Below, one piece after another: positions 56,506-64,000 of a stretch of 64,000 nucleotides of DNA. Location: the NCBI RefSeq assembly GCF_963422225.1, contig NZ_OY728607.1:1475001-1539000 (forward strand), given 5' to 3'. Source of the stretch: Candidatus Trichorickettsia mobilis. Lineage in GTDB: Bacteria; Pseudomonadota; Alphaproteobacteria; Rickettsiales; Rickettsiaceae. The notes under the pieces were generated by a model. That model searched no databases. It saw only the letters and a list, made by a program, of their open reading frames with translations, and was not told the origin of the DNA. Positions within the stretch are counted from its first letter, which is position 1; each line of letters begins with the position of its first letter. The position numbers and the translations under genes are program-made.

Positions 56506-57260
56506 AAAAACCGTACTTTAGCTTCAGACAACGATTAGTAGGTATATTATTTATAATAACGGCATCGTATTTTTTTTATTTGTATATAGATGAACCAACA
56601 AAGCCAAAATGGCGTTATGCTGAATTTACTATTGAAGAGTTCCAAAAATACTACATGAAACCGGAACACGCTTTAACGCTATACCAGATGATGAAAGATA
56701 CTCATGAAATTTTAGTAAAGCATAATATTAACTATTGGATAGATAGTGGTACCTTACTTGGTGCAGTGCGGCATCATGGATTAATACATTATGATGACGA
56801 CTTAGATATTTGCATAATGCATGAGGATGAATTAAGGCTTCAGGATATTCTCCATGAATTTGCAGATATTGGTTATAAAGTTAATCATCATTTTATATAT
56901 CACATTATGCCTAAAGATACAGAATACCCGATTCTGGATATATTTATTTGTCGTAGAATAGATGATAAAATTACATATGCTCATATAGCTGCTCGGCATA
57001 AATTTCCTAACTATTTCTTTTATGAAGAAGAGTTATTCCCATTAAAGATGTACGATTTTGGTCAAATAAAAGTAACTGGTCCTAATAATCCTTTGCCTTT
57101 ATTAGATAGGTATTACCGTGACTGGGATCAATATGCAGTTATTTGGAATCAACATGCAGTTGGACGTCCGGCTGGGGTTGAGATGACAAAAGTAAAATTA
57201 ATTAAAGAATTTCTAGTACCGGCTGAACCGCAGGAACCATTGAAAAACCGAGTTAAATAA
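56502..57260 (+). CDS. LicD-family phosphotransferase, membrane-anchored
   Basis: The 252-residue protein has one N-terminal membrane span (LVGILFIITASYFFYLYI) and the LicD nucleotidyltransferase-like motif NYWIDSGTLLGAVRHHGLIHYDDDLDICI (about 77-105), with the metal-binding DDDLD. LicD proteins transfer phosphocholine or other phosphoalcohols to surface glycans. No licABC genes are nearby, so the donor is unknown. Its start overlaps topA (ATGA). An M23 lipoprotein follows 20 bases later. Confidence 0.88.
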   Translation: MKKPYFSFRQRLVGILFIITASYFFYLYIDEPTKPKWRYAEFTIEEFQKYYMKPEHALTLYQMMKDTHEILVKHNINYWIDSGTLLGAVRHHGLIHYDDDLDICIMHEDELRLQDILHEFADIGYKVNHHFIYHIMPKDTEYPILDIFICRRIDDKITYAHIAARHKFPNYFFYEEELFPLKMYDFGQIKVTGPNNPLPLLDRYYRDWDQYAVIWNQHAVGRPAGVEMTKVKLIKEFLVPAEPQEPLKNRVK

Positions 57261-57280
57261 TTAGATTAGAGAGTATAGGT

Positions 57281-58183
57281 TTGATAATTATTCCGTTCAG
57301 AATAAGTGTATTATTCTTGTTGGCACTCATAATCTCTGCTTGCAGCACCACTAGCAATGTGAGCCAAAAATTACTTAATAAAATTGATGTTAATCTTGAA
57401 AAGAATTATCAAATAAAGAGCGGTTATTTAATAGCAGTTTATAATTTGACCGATACTAAAGCTCAGTGTTTATACGCAAAAGATGTTGGTCGTATTATTA
57501 ATGATGATGCTTACGCCCAGAATTTTTTAACTAAATTTAATAGTCATTATGCCAACAGGTTGAATATAATAAATCAGCAAGCAATGATAAAAATACAAAA
57601 ATCGCAAAAGTTGTTATTTGAATTAAATAATAAGTACAATTTTTTATCTCGAACAGAATTAAGAACAGCAAGTCATATTCTATATAATAATCAACCTGGT
57701 AATATTTTTTCAGCAATAGATGGCCACCAGCAAATCATATATTTACACGAATTATCAAGATTAGATCAAATTTTGCAACATCTTCCACTGCTCATCCCAA
57801 TACTAAATCCTAAAATTACCAGTAATTATGGTATGCGTAAACATCCGATAACCAAGCGACGAAGTTTTCATTATGGAATTGATTTAGTTGGACATAAATC
57901 CGCCCCAATTTATGCTACTGCTACTGGCGTTGTGAGTAAAATTAGTAGAGTAGGTGGTTATGGTAATATGGTTGAAATTACTCATCGTCATAAATTTAGC
58001 ACTAGATTCGCCCACTTAAATAAAATTTATGTTAAGGAAGGAGAGCTAGTGATACGAGGACAGAAAATTGGGTTACAAGGTAATAGTGGTAATACTAAAG
58101 GAGAACATCTGCATTTTGAGGTTTTATTAAATGATAAACAGCTAAATCCATTGGACTTTGTTGCACATTCTTTGAAAAATTGA
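57281..58183 (+). CDS. M23-family (LytM) peptidase lipoprotein
   Basis: From a TTG at 57281, the 300-residue protein has a lipoprotein signal (LALIISAC, Cys about 21). A helical region comes next, then an M23 domain: ITSNYGMRKHPITKRRSFHYGIDLVG, TRFAHLNKIYVKEGELV, and GNTKGEHLHFEVLLN. The zinc ligands (HYGID, HLH) are intact, so it should cut peptidoglycan cross-links. It might alternatively guide envelope division machinery. It converges on the ompH-like gene, seven bases away. Confidence 0.9.
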   Translation: MIIIPFRISVLFLLALIISACSTTSNVSQKLLNKIDVNLEKNYQIKSGYLIAVYNLTDTKAQCLYAKDVGRIINDDAYAQNFLTKFNSHYANRLNIINQQAMIKIQKSQKLLFELNNKYNFLSRTELRTASHILYNNQPGNIFSAIDGHQQIIYLHELSRLDQILQHLPLLIPILNPKITSNYGMRKHPITKRRSFHYGIDLVGHKSAPIYATATGVVSKISRVGGYGNMVEITHRHKFSTRFAHLNKIYVKEGELVIRGQKIGLQGNSGNTKGEHLHFEVLLNDKQLNPLDFVAHSLKN

Positions 58184-58189
58184 ATATTT

Positions 58190-58759
58190 TTAAAAATTTA
58201 CTTTTATAGTTTTTATTTTGTTATTTAATAATTCTACTACTTCGTGAGTGATGTTAAGCTCATTTGTAACAAATAGTATCTGAGAACTTGGTAACACCAG
58301 GTTAAAATTATATTTTTTAGCTAAATCACTAATGACAGTAATTGTGGCATCATGAACCTTGCGAATTGCTTCGGCATGAGCTTGCTCAAGGCGAGCTTTT
58401 TTATTCTGCATATCCTTTTGAGCAGTGCTAACCTTTTGATTAAAATCGCTTACTGCTTTTTCAAAAGCTTCTTCATTAAGAACACTACGCTTTTTTATTA
58501 ATTCTTCTTCAATTCTTTTTAATTCTATTTCTTTTTGTGAGACATCTTGCTGCATTTTGCTGCTTATTGCATCTATAGATTTTCTAATATTTTGCATAGC
58601 AACAGAATGTTCTAAAATAGATTGAACATCAACCACGGCAATTTTGGTATTAAATTTATGCTCAACACCAATCGATAAGTTAGGCTGATTTATGAAAAAT
58701 ATACTCAGCAAAGTAAATAATTGCCAACATGTTATTGTTATTTTTTTTTTATTATTCAC
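58190..58759 (-). CDS. OmpH/Skp-family periplasmic chaperone
   Basis: The 189-residue protein has a hydrophobic leader (LFTLLSIFFINQPNLSIGV) and the OmpH pattern KIAVVDVQSILEHSVAMQNIRKSIDAI. A long charged coiled coil follows, then LAKKYNFNLVLPSSQILFVTNELNITHEVVELLNN. Skp/OmpH trimers hold outer-membrane proteins. It follows fliE on the same strand by 39 bases and could be read from the flagellar transcript. Confidence 0.88.
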   Translation of the reverse strand: MNNKKKITITCWQLFTLLSIFFINQPNLSIGVEHKFNTKIAVVDVQSILEHSVAMQNIRKSIDAISSKMQQDVSQKEIELKRIEEELIKKRSVLNEEAFEKAVSDFNQKVSTAQKDMQNKKARLEQAHAEAIRKVHDATITVISDLAKKYNFNLVLPSSQILFVTNELNITHEVVELLNNKIKTIKVNF

Positions 58760-58797
58760 ATAATTAATTATTAATTTAACAAAATTTTCTAAAATTA

Positions 58798-59220
58798 TTA
58801 GATCTGCATATTCATTACTTTTTCAAAAGATTCCAAAAACTTATCGCGTAAAGCCACCATAGTTTGTACAGTATTTTTTGCTTCGTTAGCAGCATACATT
58901 AAATCAGCCAATGATGCCTCGCTAATCATAGATTTACGGATAGTTTGCTCATGCGTGCCAACTTTTTTGCGTAGTTCCCCAACTATGCTTTCAGCAATAC
59001 CATTACTGCCGGCAGCAGCATTCACATTTACTGAGCTAGATGCTTTAGCATGAATGATGTGTTGTAAGATTTGGTCTGGAGACATGTGCGCATAATTATT
59101 AAAGGCGACATTAACCATTTTATGAAAATTAGTGGCCTCTTGTAAATTTTCAACATGAGGTTGTTCACTTACTTTATTATATGCATTCTGGGCAAGTAGT
59201 AAAATACTATTAACACTCAT
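58798..59220 (-). CDS. fliE: flagellar hook-basal body complex protein FliE
   Basis: FliE links the MS ring to the rod. The 140-residue protein ends with the typical FliE block TIRKSMISEASLADLMYAANEAKNTVQTMVALRDKFLESFEKVMNMQI. The N terminus (MSVNSILLLAQNAYNKVSEQ) has no signal peptide. It starts immediately after the flgC stop, and flgB-flgC-fliE form the usual operon. Confidence 0.93.
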   Translation of the reverse strand: MSVNSILLLAQNAYNKVSEQPHVENLQEATNFHKMVNVAFNNYAHMSPDQILQHIIHAKASSSVNVNAAAGSNGIAESIVGELRKKVGTHEQTIRKSMISEASLADLMYAANEAKNTVQTMVALRDKFLESFEKVMNMQI

Positions 59221-59685
59221 TTATTTAATCGCTTCTATAGTTCGTTGCATCATACTTTTTGACTGTTCAATAATACTGAGATTAGCTTCGTAGCTTCTTT
59301 GGGCTTCGCTAGCATCAGCTCTTTCTATTTCTTTATGAATATTGGGATATTTAACATAGCCATTTAAATCTGCCGCTGGGTGGTGAGGGTCATATTTTAA
59401 AATAAAAGGCGCTTTATCCACATCTATTTTTTTAACTCTAAGTATATTAGTTTTTAAAGTTTTATCAAAAACATTTTTAGTAAATAAAATTTTACGCTGA
59501 TAAGGATTGCCCCCAGGTTGAAAACTAGTTGAATCCTCATTAGCAATATTCTCAGCAGCAATTTTAAGACGTTCGGCTTGCACTTTAATACCATGCGATG
59601 CAATAGATGAAGCTTTCTGCAAATCATCCTCTAATGCAAATACTGTGTGATTAATAAACAATAATAAAAAAACGAATATATACAT
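59221..59685 (-). CDS. flgC: flagellar proximal rod protein FlgC with Sec-like leader
   Basis: The rod core starts LQKASSIASHGIKVQAERLKIAAENIANEDSTSFQPGGNPYQRK and ends with the rod C-terminal helix RADASEAQRSYEANLSIIEQSKSMMQRTIEAI. Canonical FlgC begins directly with this core. Here ATG 59685 adds MYIFVFLLLFINHTVFALEDD, a hydrophobic stretch ending in VFA, an apparent signal-peptidase site. The ATG overlaps the flgB stop (TGATG), so translation is coupled and the leader is very likely made. No positive charge precedes the hydrophobic part, which is unusual for a Sec signal. Confidence 0.92.
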   Translation of the reverse strand: MYIFVFLLLFINHTVFALEDDLQKASSIASHGIKVQAERLKIAAENIANEDSTSFQPGGNPYQRKILFTKNVFDKTLKTNILRVKKIDVDKAPFILKYDPHHPAADLNGYVKYPNIHKEIERADASEAQRSYEANLSIIEQSKSMMQRTIEAIK

Positions 59686-60203
59686 CACTTCCCTAACACC
59701 GATGTAATTAAACCACTGCTACTTTTATAAGCTTGTAGCGTCGTATCATAGTTTATTTGATTTTGCGATATCTTAGTTAATTGTTGGCTAAGAGAAACAT
59801 TATTACCGTTTGGTTTGAGTTCATCTGGATCTTTTAACTTATTTACCGCAAAATCATTATCTTGCTGATTATAACCTGCTAGATGCTTATTTGATGTTGT
59901 TGTCAGACGTAATTTTCTAGATTTAGCAACATTCTGCAAATCTTCTGTTTTTTGTGGAGTAGCTACTTCGTTCGCTTTATATCCAGGGGTATTAATGTTA
60001 GCTACGTTGTTTGCCAACACCTTATGCTTAAATGAGGCAAGTTTTAGATATGAACGCAGTAATTCATTAGTTGGGGTATTTGGATTCTTATTGGGCTGAG
60101 CAAAAGCATGTTTTGGAATTGCAGTAAATAACATAAGTAATACAGCTGCTACCACAAATTTGAGAGCGTAACGTTTATTTGATAATATATCTAATACTAA
60201 CAT
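59685..60203 (-). CDS. flgB: flagellar proximal rod protein FlgB with Sec-like leader
   Basis: The core LRSYLKLASFKHKVLANNVANINTPGYKANEVA is typical FlgB, and the C terminus (VSLSQQLTKISQNQINYDTTLQAYKSSSGLITSVL) is a normal rod helix. It is preceded by about 45 extra residues: a basic n-region, the hydrophobic FVVAAVLLMLFTAI, and PKHAFA-QP, an AxA signal-peptidase I site. Export of a rod protein by Sec would be unexpected, because rod subunits normally pass through the flagellar type III gate uncleaved. ATG 60203 is the only start that fits. It heads flgB-flgC-fliE. Confidence 0.92.
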   Translation of the reverse strand: MLVLDILSNKRYALKFVVAAVLLMLFTAIPKHAFAQPNKNPNTPTNELLRSYLKLASFKHKVLANNVANINTPGYKANEVATPQKTEDLQNVAKSRKLRLTTTSNKHLAGYNQQDNDFAVNKLKDPDELKPNGNNVSLSQQLTKISQNQINYDTTLQAYKSSSGLITSVLGK

Positions 60204-60325
60204 ATCTAGATTATGTTTTGGTTACGTTTAAAGCTAGTATAATGTAATTAAACTTATGATGTTTTGCAAATTAAATTTATAGTAACTGCTGTATAATATG
60301 TAGCAAATATGTGATAAAGATGATT

Positions 60326-60350
60326 AGACCCCTCCTACAAACTTTACGTT
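60326..60350 (+). repeat. single GACC-CTCCTACAAACTT repeat end
   Basis: TAGACCCCTCCTACAAACTT resembles the left end of the GACCTC/RPE1 elements. I find no matching right end before the tRNA, so it is a remnant. Confidence 0.4.
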
Positions 60351-60451
60351 GCAGTCAATAGTGTGTCGATGCTGTGCTCAAATTTTCTTCTTAAATCTTG
60401 AGCTTTGTCAAAGAGATATATTTTTTATTTTAAATATGAATGACTAAGAAA

Positions 60452-60526
60452 TGGCTGGGGCGGATGGATTCGAACCACCGGGTGACGATACCAAAAACCG
60501 TTGCCTTACCACTTGGCTACGCCCCA
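60452..60526 (-). tRNA. tRNA-Gln (anticodon TTG)
   Basis: On the minus strand: acceptor TGGGGCG/CGCCCCA, D arm TAGCCAAGTGGTAAGGCA, anticodon arm ACGGT-TTTTGGT-ATCGT (TTG, reading CAA and CAG), T arm CCGGTGGTTCGAATCCATC, discriminator G and an encoded CCA at 60452-60454. It stands alone between fliP and flgB. Confidence 0.97.
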
Positions 60527-60655
60527 AAAACTTATGGCTACTGCGTTTAAAGACTAAACGCCATATATCCCGCTTTATAACAGTAAATCAATAATCAGTC
60601 AACAAACTTAATTATTATAGCTTGTGTAATTATTAGCGGTTTTAGCATAGGTTAT

Positions 60656-61423
60656 TTAAGTTACAAAACTTTGTATTAAACTACCTGCCAATAAATACCA
60701 ACCATCAATAAGTACAAAGAATATTATTTTAAAAGGTAAGGCTACCATTACTGGTGGCATCATCATCATTCCCATGGCCATCAGAATGCTTGCTACTACT
60801 ATATCGATGATTAAAAACGGTAAGAAGATCAAAAATCCTATCTCAAAACCGCGTTTTAGTTCACTTATCATGAAAGATGGAGCAATTACTTTTAATGGTA
60901 GATCATTAATATCCTTAGGAACGTCTACTTTGGCAATTGAGATAAATAAATCTAAATCTTTGGTTCTGGTATTATTAACCATAAATTTTTTAAATGGTTG
61001 AATAATCAGTGGCAAAGCTTCTTCCTCAGTAATTTGCTCAATTAGCAGTGGCTTTAGCCCTTGTTCATAAGCAATTTCTAGTGAAGGAGACATAATAAAA
61101 AAAGTTAAGAATAAAGATAGACTAATGATCACCTGATTAGGAGGAGTTTGCTGTAGTCCGAGCGCTGTTCTAACAATTGATAATACGATAGATATCCTAA
61201 CAAAGGAAGTGCTCATAATCAGAATTGACGGCGCAAGTCCAAGAACTGCAATTAGCAAAAATATTTGTATTAATCTGCCTGTCGTGGAACCATTATTTAG
61301 TATATTTTCAAGATCACTACTAGTTGCAGCAAAAGTTGTAGGGGCAATAGCTATAAAAGATAAGGTTACAGTTAACAAGAGTAGGGGATATAAAAAAGTT
61401 TTATGATTACTCGATATCTGCAT
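60656..61423 (-). CDS. fliP: flagellar type III export gate protein FliP
   Basis: FliP forms the core of the export gate with FliQ and FliR. The 255-residue protein has a cleavable-type signal (FLYPLLLLTVTLSFIAIAPTTFA), normal for FliP. The family blocks are ILIMSTSFVRISIVLSIVRTALGLQQTPPNQVIISLSLFLTFFIM, APSFMISELKRGFEIGFLIFLPFLIIDIVVASILMAMGMMMMPPVMVALPFKIIFFVLIDGW. Its start overlaps the end of fliO by 17 bases. It shows that a type III export apparatus is kept. Confidence 0.96.
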   Translation of the reverse strand: MQISSNHKTFLYPLLLLTVTLSFIAIAPTTFAATSSDLENILNNGSTTGRLIQIFLLIAVLGLAPSILIMSTSFVRISIVLSIVRTALGLQQTPPNQVIISLSLFLTFFIMSPSLEIAYEQGLKPLLIEQITEEEALPLIIQPFKKFMVNNTRTKDLDLFISIAKVDVPKDINDLPLKVIAPSFMISELKRGFEIGFLIFLPFLIIDIVVASILMAMGMMMMPPVMVALPFKIIFFVLIDGWYLLAGSLIQSFVT

Positions 61424-61670
61424 ACTTATCTATTAGTACTATATTATTTTTACCCACAGCTAAAATATAATTATTTTTAGCTTGACGAATATTTACAACT
61501 TTAACGTTTTCATCAATGTATAATATTGCAGCAATTTGCATGCTATTTGATGGATGCCCTAATTTGTGTGCGAATTTACCATATTTTTGTATTGCTTTCA
61601 GCACACAATACATTAAGACCACGATAAATATTAAAGAAAGCAAAACTTTAGAAACGACCGCTATTTCCAT
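61407..61670 (-). CDS. fliO: flagellar biosynthesis protein FliO
   Basis: The protein begins MEIAVVSKVLLSLIFIVVLMYCVLKA, a membrane span. The FliO cytoplasmic part follows, with SMQIAAILYIDENVKVVNIRQAKNNYILAVGKNNIVLIDKY. FliO stabilises FliP, and its position just upstream of fliP with overlap supports the call. ATG 61670 is chosen over a TTG two codons earlier. At 87 residues it is short but typical for alphaproteobacteria. Confidence 0.85.
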   Translation of the reverse strand: MEIAVVSKVLLSLIFIVVLMYCVLKAIQKYGKFAHKLGHPSNSMQIAAILYIDENVKVVNIRQAKNNYILAVGKNNIVLIDKYADIE

Positions 61671-61672
61671 AA

Positions 61673-61975
61673 TCAATTTTTTTTATTGATATGCGATACC
61701 TTGATGTAACTATCAAACTGCGACCTTTGCTCTATTAAATTGTTACTTTGTTGTTGTAAATCTTGTTTTCGTTCAGCGATTTTTTGTATTATATTTGTCA
61801 CTCTGTTTTTTGCTTCAACAATGTGCTGCTGTTGAAAAGTTCCGTTTGAAAAACCTTCTCTGATGTTAACAAAAAAATCATTTAACTTACTATCATGAAT
61901 ATTAGTATCTAATAGCTGTTCAAATTGATCAAATTTCTGTAGCATTTCTTCCCACGTTACTTTATTCTTTTCCAT
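61673..61975 (-). CDS. unknown coiled-coil protein in fliO-fliP operon
   Basis: From ATG 61975 the protein is 100 residues (MEKNKVTWEEMLQKFDQFEQLL...), all helical and charged, with Gln-rich coiled coil near residues 60-90. No membrane span or known motif is seen. It overlaps the fliO frame slightly and probably belongs to the flagellar transcript. By size and position it could be a FliT/FlgN-like export chaperone or a FliJ-like factor, but I cannot support either. The frame opens 11 codons earlier at 62008. Confidence 0.55.
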   Translation of the reverse strand: MEKNKVTWEEMLQKFDQFEQLLDTNIHDSKLNDFFVNIREGFSNGTFQQQHIVEAKNRVTNIIQKIAERKQDLQQQSNNLIEQRSQFDSYIKVSHINKKN

Positions 61976-62029
61976 TAGATTTTTCTTCCCAAAGCTTTTT
62001 ATCAACAATAGCTTATAAAAAAGTTTATT

Positions 62030-62326
62030 TTATTTTGTATATTTATTTTTGACTTGGTGATTCTTTTCATAAATATAAGATATAATCTTTGCAACTACTC
62101 CGTAAACTTCCAACGGAATATATGAATTAATTTCTAGTATAGATAAAGTTTTGACTAAGTCTGCGTCATGATGAATTGGTATATTGTTTTTTCTAGCTAT
62201 ATCAAGTATTTGATCAGCAATTAAATTATTACCGCTAGCCAATATTTTTGGTGCGATATCTGTTTTTTCATTGTATCCCAGGGCAACTGCTTTTGTTCCC
62301 TTAGAAAAATTATTATAATTATACAT
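62030..62326 (-). CDS. FlhB C-terminal-domain paralogue (cytoplasmic only)
   Basis: The 98-residue protein matches the cytoplasmic tail of FlhB after the autocleavage site: AVALGYNEKTDIAPKILASGNNLIADQILDIARKNNIPIHHDADLVKTLSILEINSYIPLEVYGVVAKIISYIYE. The NPTH cleavage motif and membrane part are missing. Similar small FlhB-like proteins (FhlB) occur beside flagellar genes and can assist substrate switching. It starts the fliO-fliP run. Confidence 0.88.
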   Translation of the reverse strand: MYNYNNFSKGTKAVALGYNEKTDIAPKILASGNNLIADQILDIARKNNIPIHHDADLVKTLSILEINSYIPLEVYGVVAKIISYIYEKNHQVKNKYTK

Positions 62327-62374
62327 AATAACTATACTAGAATAAATTTTTATAAAATTAACATAATAATAATA

Positions 62375-62983
62375 ATGATGTTAAAAAAAGAAAAGATTAT
62401 AGAATTTGTCGTTACTTTTTGTTTTATTGGTAAAGCAAAATATTGTCCCGGAACCTTGGGGTCATTAGCAGCATTTCCTCTTGCTTATATAATAGCCCAT
62501 TTTACCATAATTAACCAAATTGTTTTTTCGTTTTCTAAATTAAATCTTGTGTTGGTTGAAAGGGAATTATTGAGCTTATTTATTATATTGCTATTAGCTT
62601 GCATATTACTGTTTATTATTGGTTTATATTTTACCACTAAATATCTATATTTTGTTGATAAAAAAGATCCTCAAGAGGTTGTGATCGATGAGGTAGCAGG
62701 ACAGATGTTAGTGATTACATGTTGTTCATTTTCGGTAGCGTTTGTTCAGTATTCTGGTCTTATAGGGTATTTGAATGCCGGGGCTATAGATTTTATATTT
62801 TTATTTGTATTACCTTTTTCTTTATTTAGATTTTTTGATATAGTCAAACCATGGCCAATTGATTGGTTGGATAAAAATATTAATGGTGCAATAGGAGTCA
62901 TGATAGATGATGTAGCAGCAGCTATTTTAGCTATTGTTATGCATTATGCTTTAACTTTTACAATTATTGATTGGTTCAGCTAA
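62375..62983 (+). CDS. pgpA: phosphatidylglycerophosphatase A PgpA
   Basis: PgpA dephosphorylates phosphatidylglycerol phosphate in phospholipid synthesis. The 202-residue protein shows IGKAKYCPGTLGSLAAFPLAYII, the acidic VVIDEVAGQMLVI, FLFVLPFSLFRFFDIVKPWPIDWLDKNINGAIGVMIDDVAAAILAI, and several membrane spans. The length is slightly above average because of a loop after the first span. It is divergent from the FlhB-like gene. Confidence 0.93.
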   Translation: MMLKKEKIIEFVVTFCFIGKAKYCPGTLGSLAAFPLAYIIAHFTIINQIVFSFSKLNLVLVERELLSLFIILLLACILLFIIGLYFTTKYLYFVDKKDPQEVVIDEVAGQMLVITCCSFSVAFVQYSGLIGYLNAGAIDFIFLFVLPFSLFRFFDIVKPWPIDWLDKNINGAIGVMIDDVAAAILAIVMHYALTFTIIDWFS

Positions 62984-63047
62984 GTTCTTTTATTACAGCT
63001 TTGAAAGTGGATAATAATTGATTTGTATGTTAATGAGGTAATAATTG

Positions 63048-64000
63048 ATGACTAAGAAAAACAAAAAAGAAACCAAGAAATTTGCTGAAGATATAAAAGC
63101 TGTTCAAGATCAATACCTAGATTATCCTTATCCGCTAAGGAATCCAGAAGATGAGGAAAAAAGATTAATATGGGTATCTGATAGTTATGTTGGTGAGTTA
63201 AATCATTGGCTTTATGCTGGCAAAGAGAGTTTTAAAGATAGTTTTAGAGTTTTAGTTGCAGGTGCAGGTACTGGAGATGCTGTTATTTATTTTGCTGAAC
63301 AGTTAAAAGATACAAATGCACAAATTGTATATTTAGACTTTAGCAAAACAAGTATGGATATAGCTAAAGAAAGAGCGAAAATTAGAGGTTTAAAAAATAT
63401 TAAATGGGTTAATGATAGTATTTTAAATATCCCAAATTTAAAACTTGGATTATTTGATCATATTAACTGTATTGGAGTTTTGCACCATCTAGAAGATCCA
63501 GACTTGGGGTTAAAAATTTTAAAAGACTCTCTGACAGAAAAGGGTGGTATGAGTCTTATGGTGTATGCTACTTATGGCAGCACTGGTGTTTATCATATGC
63601 AAACACTTATGCAAATGGTAAATAAAAATGCTACTTCCAGGACAGAAGAGGTAAAAAATGGTTGGGCTATAGTTAATTGTTTACCTAGTTCAAATTGGTA
63701 TGTTAGGGGTAAAGATTTAATGAATGACCTTACTATGGGTGATGTAGGAATGTATGATTTGTTTTTACACAAACAAGATAGATCTTATACAATTCCTGAG
63801 CTTTATGATTTTGTAGCTAAAGCTGGTCTTTATTTTATTGACTTTAGTCATTACCAAAGCAGAGTACTTTTAAGGCTAGAGAATTACATTACTGATCAAG
63901 CGCTGCTAACTGAGCTGAAAAAAAGAGATTTAGTAGAACAACAAGCAATGTGCGAAATAATATCCGGCAAAATAATTAACCATAGTTTTTTTGTTTCTAA
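63048..64000 (+). CDS. class I SAM-dependent methyltransferase, 3' end outside window
   Basis: The frame opens at ATG 63048, with GAGG nine bases before it, and stays open to the window end, giving 317 residues. The N-terminal block VQDQYLDYPYPLRNPEDEEKRLIW is followed by the SAM-binding motif VLVAGAGTGDAVIYFAEQL, YLDFSKTSMDIAKERAKIRGL and the post-motif HINCIGVLHHLEDP. The last 100 residues are a helical regulatory-like region. Rickettsia has protein-lysine methyltransferases (PKMT) of this general type that modify surface protein OmpB. I cannot tell whether this is one. Confidence 0.85.
   Translation, partial: MTKKNKKETKKFAEDIKAVQDQYLDYPYPLRNPEDEEKRLIWVSDSYVGELNHWLYAGKESFKDSFRVLVAGAGTGDAVIYFAEQLKDTNAQIVYLDFSKTSMDIAKERAKIRGLKNIKWVNDSILNIPNLKLGLFDHINCIGVLHHLEDPDLGLKILKDSLTEKGGMSLMVYATYGSTGVYHMQTLMQMVNKNATSRTEEVKNGWAIVNCLPSSNWYVRGKDLMNDLTMGDVGMYDLFLHKQDRSYTIPELYDFVAKAGLYFIDFSHYQSRVLLRLENYITDQALLTELKKRDLVEQQAMCEIISGKIINHSFFVS

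Overview
The window is an AT-rich chromosome segment, most likely from a flagellated intracellular alphaproteobacterium of the order Rickettsiales, probably Rickettsiaceae. The supporting signs are thyX, the dprA-topA pair, the phosphorelay gene chpT, a groESL operon with an RpoH-type promoter, an AprD/AprE-like type I secretion pair, and above all copies of the Rickettsia palindromic element RPE1. One RPE1 copy is inserted in frame inside a protein-coding gene, as is typical of Rickettsia. Unlike classic Rickettsia, the window carries two sets of flagellar genes. The genus cannot be fixed from sequence alone.

Layout. 1-10983: hypothetical membrane proteins, an alpha/beta hydrolase, two envelope glycosyltransferases, thyX, an AmpG-like permease, priA, and a membrane histidine kinase with a stand-alone receiver. 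11085-15570: tRNA-Ser(GGA), an APH(6)-like kinase that looks acquired, a 640-residue HEAT-like repeat protein and ccmE, with a possible tiny ccmD just beyond. 16132-24191: first flagellar region, motE-like / DUF6468 / fliM / fliL on the minus strand and flgF / unknown / flgG / flgA / flgH on the plus strand. 24233-33912: PPC-domain protein, acyltransferase, aspartate aminotransferase, groEL-groES, glycosyltransferase, holC, cspA, a flavoprotein and an FMN reductase. 33934-39024: a zone of damage. An IS5-type element replaces the start of a SemiSWEET gene, dnaX is frameshifted and carries RPE1, and recR is split by an IS630-type element. 39125-58759: chpT, fumC, asmA family, a 2Fe-2S protein, the type I secretion pair, a degenerate glutamine synthetase homologue fused translationally to asd, HIT, VanX-like dipeptidase, peroxiredoxin, dprA, topA, licD, an M23 lipoprotein and OmpH/Skp. 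58798-62326: second flagellar region, fliE-flgC-flgB and fliP-fliO-unknown-flhB tail. 62375-64000: pgpA and an incomplete methyltransferase.

The spaces between genes are filled mostly with palindromic repeats of at least four families: RPE1 and related elements with GACCTC ends, a 126-bp TATACTCGG element, an AGTTAAGGAAAA element and a GTAAGCGTTCACGG element. They touch the ends of coding genes several times and are nested in one another. The most unusual observations are N-terminal Sec-like leaders on the rod proteins FlgB, FlgC and FlgF, the shared terminal repeats of RPE1 and an apparently intact IS in the same window, the glutamine synthetase pseudoenzyme, and a pair of interlocked inverted repeats at 15779-15907.
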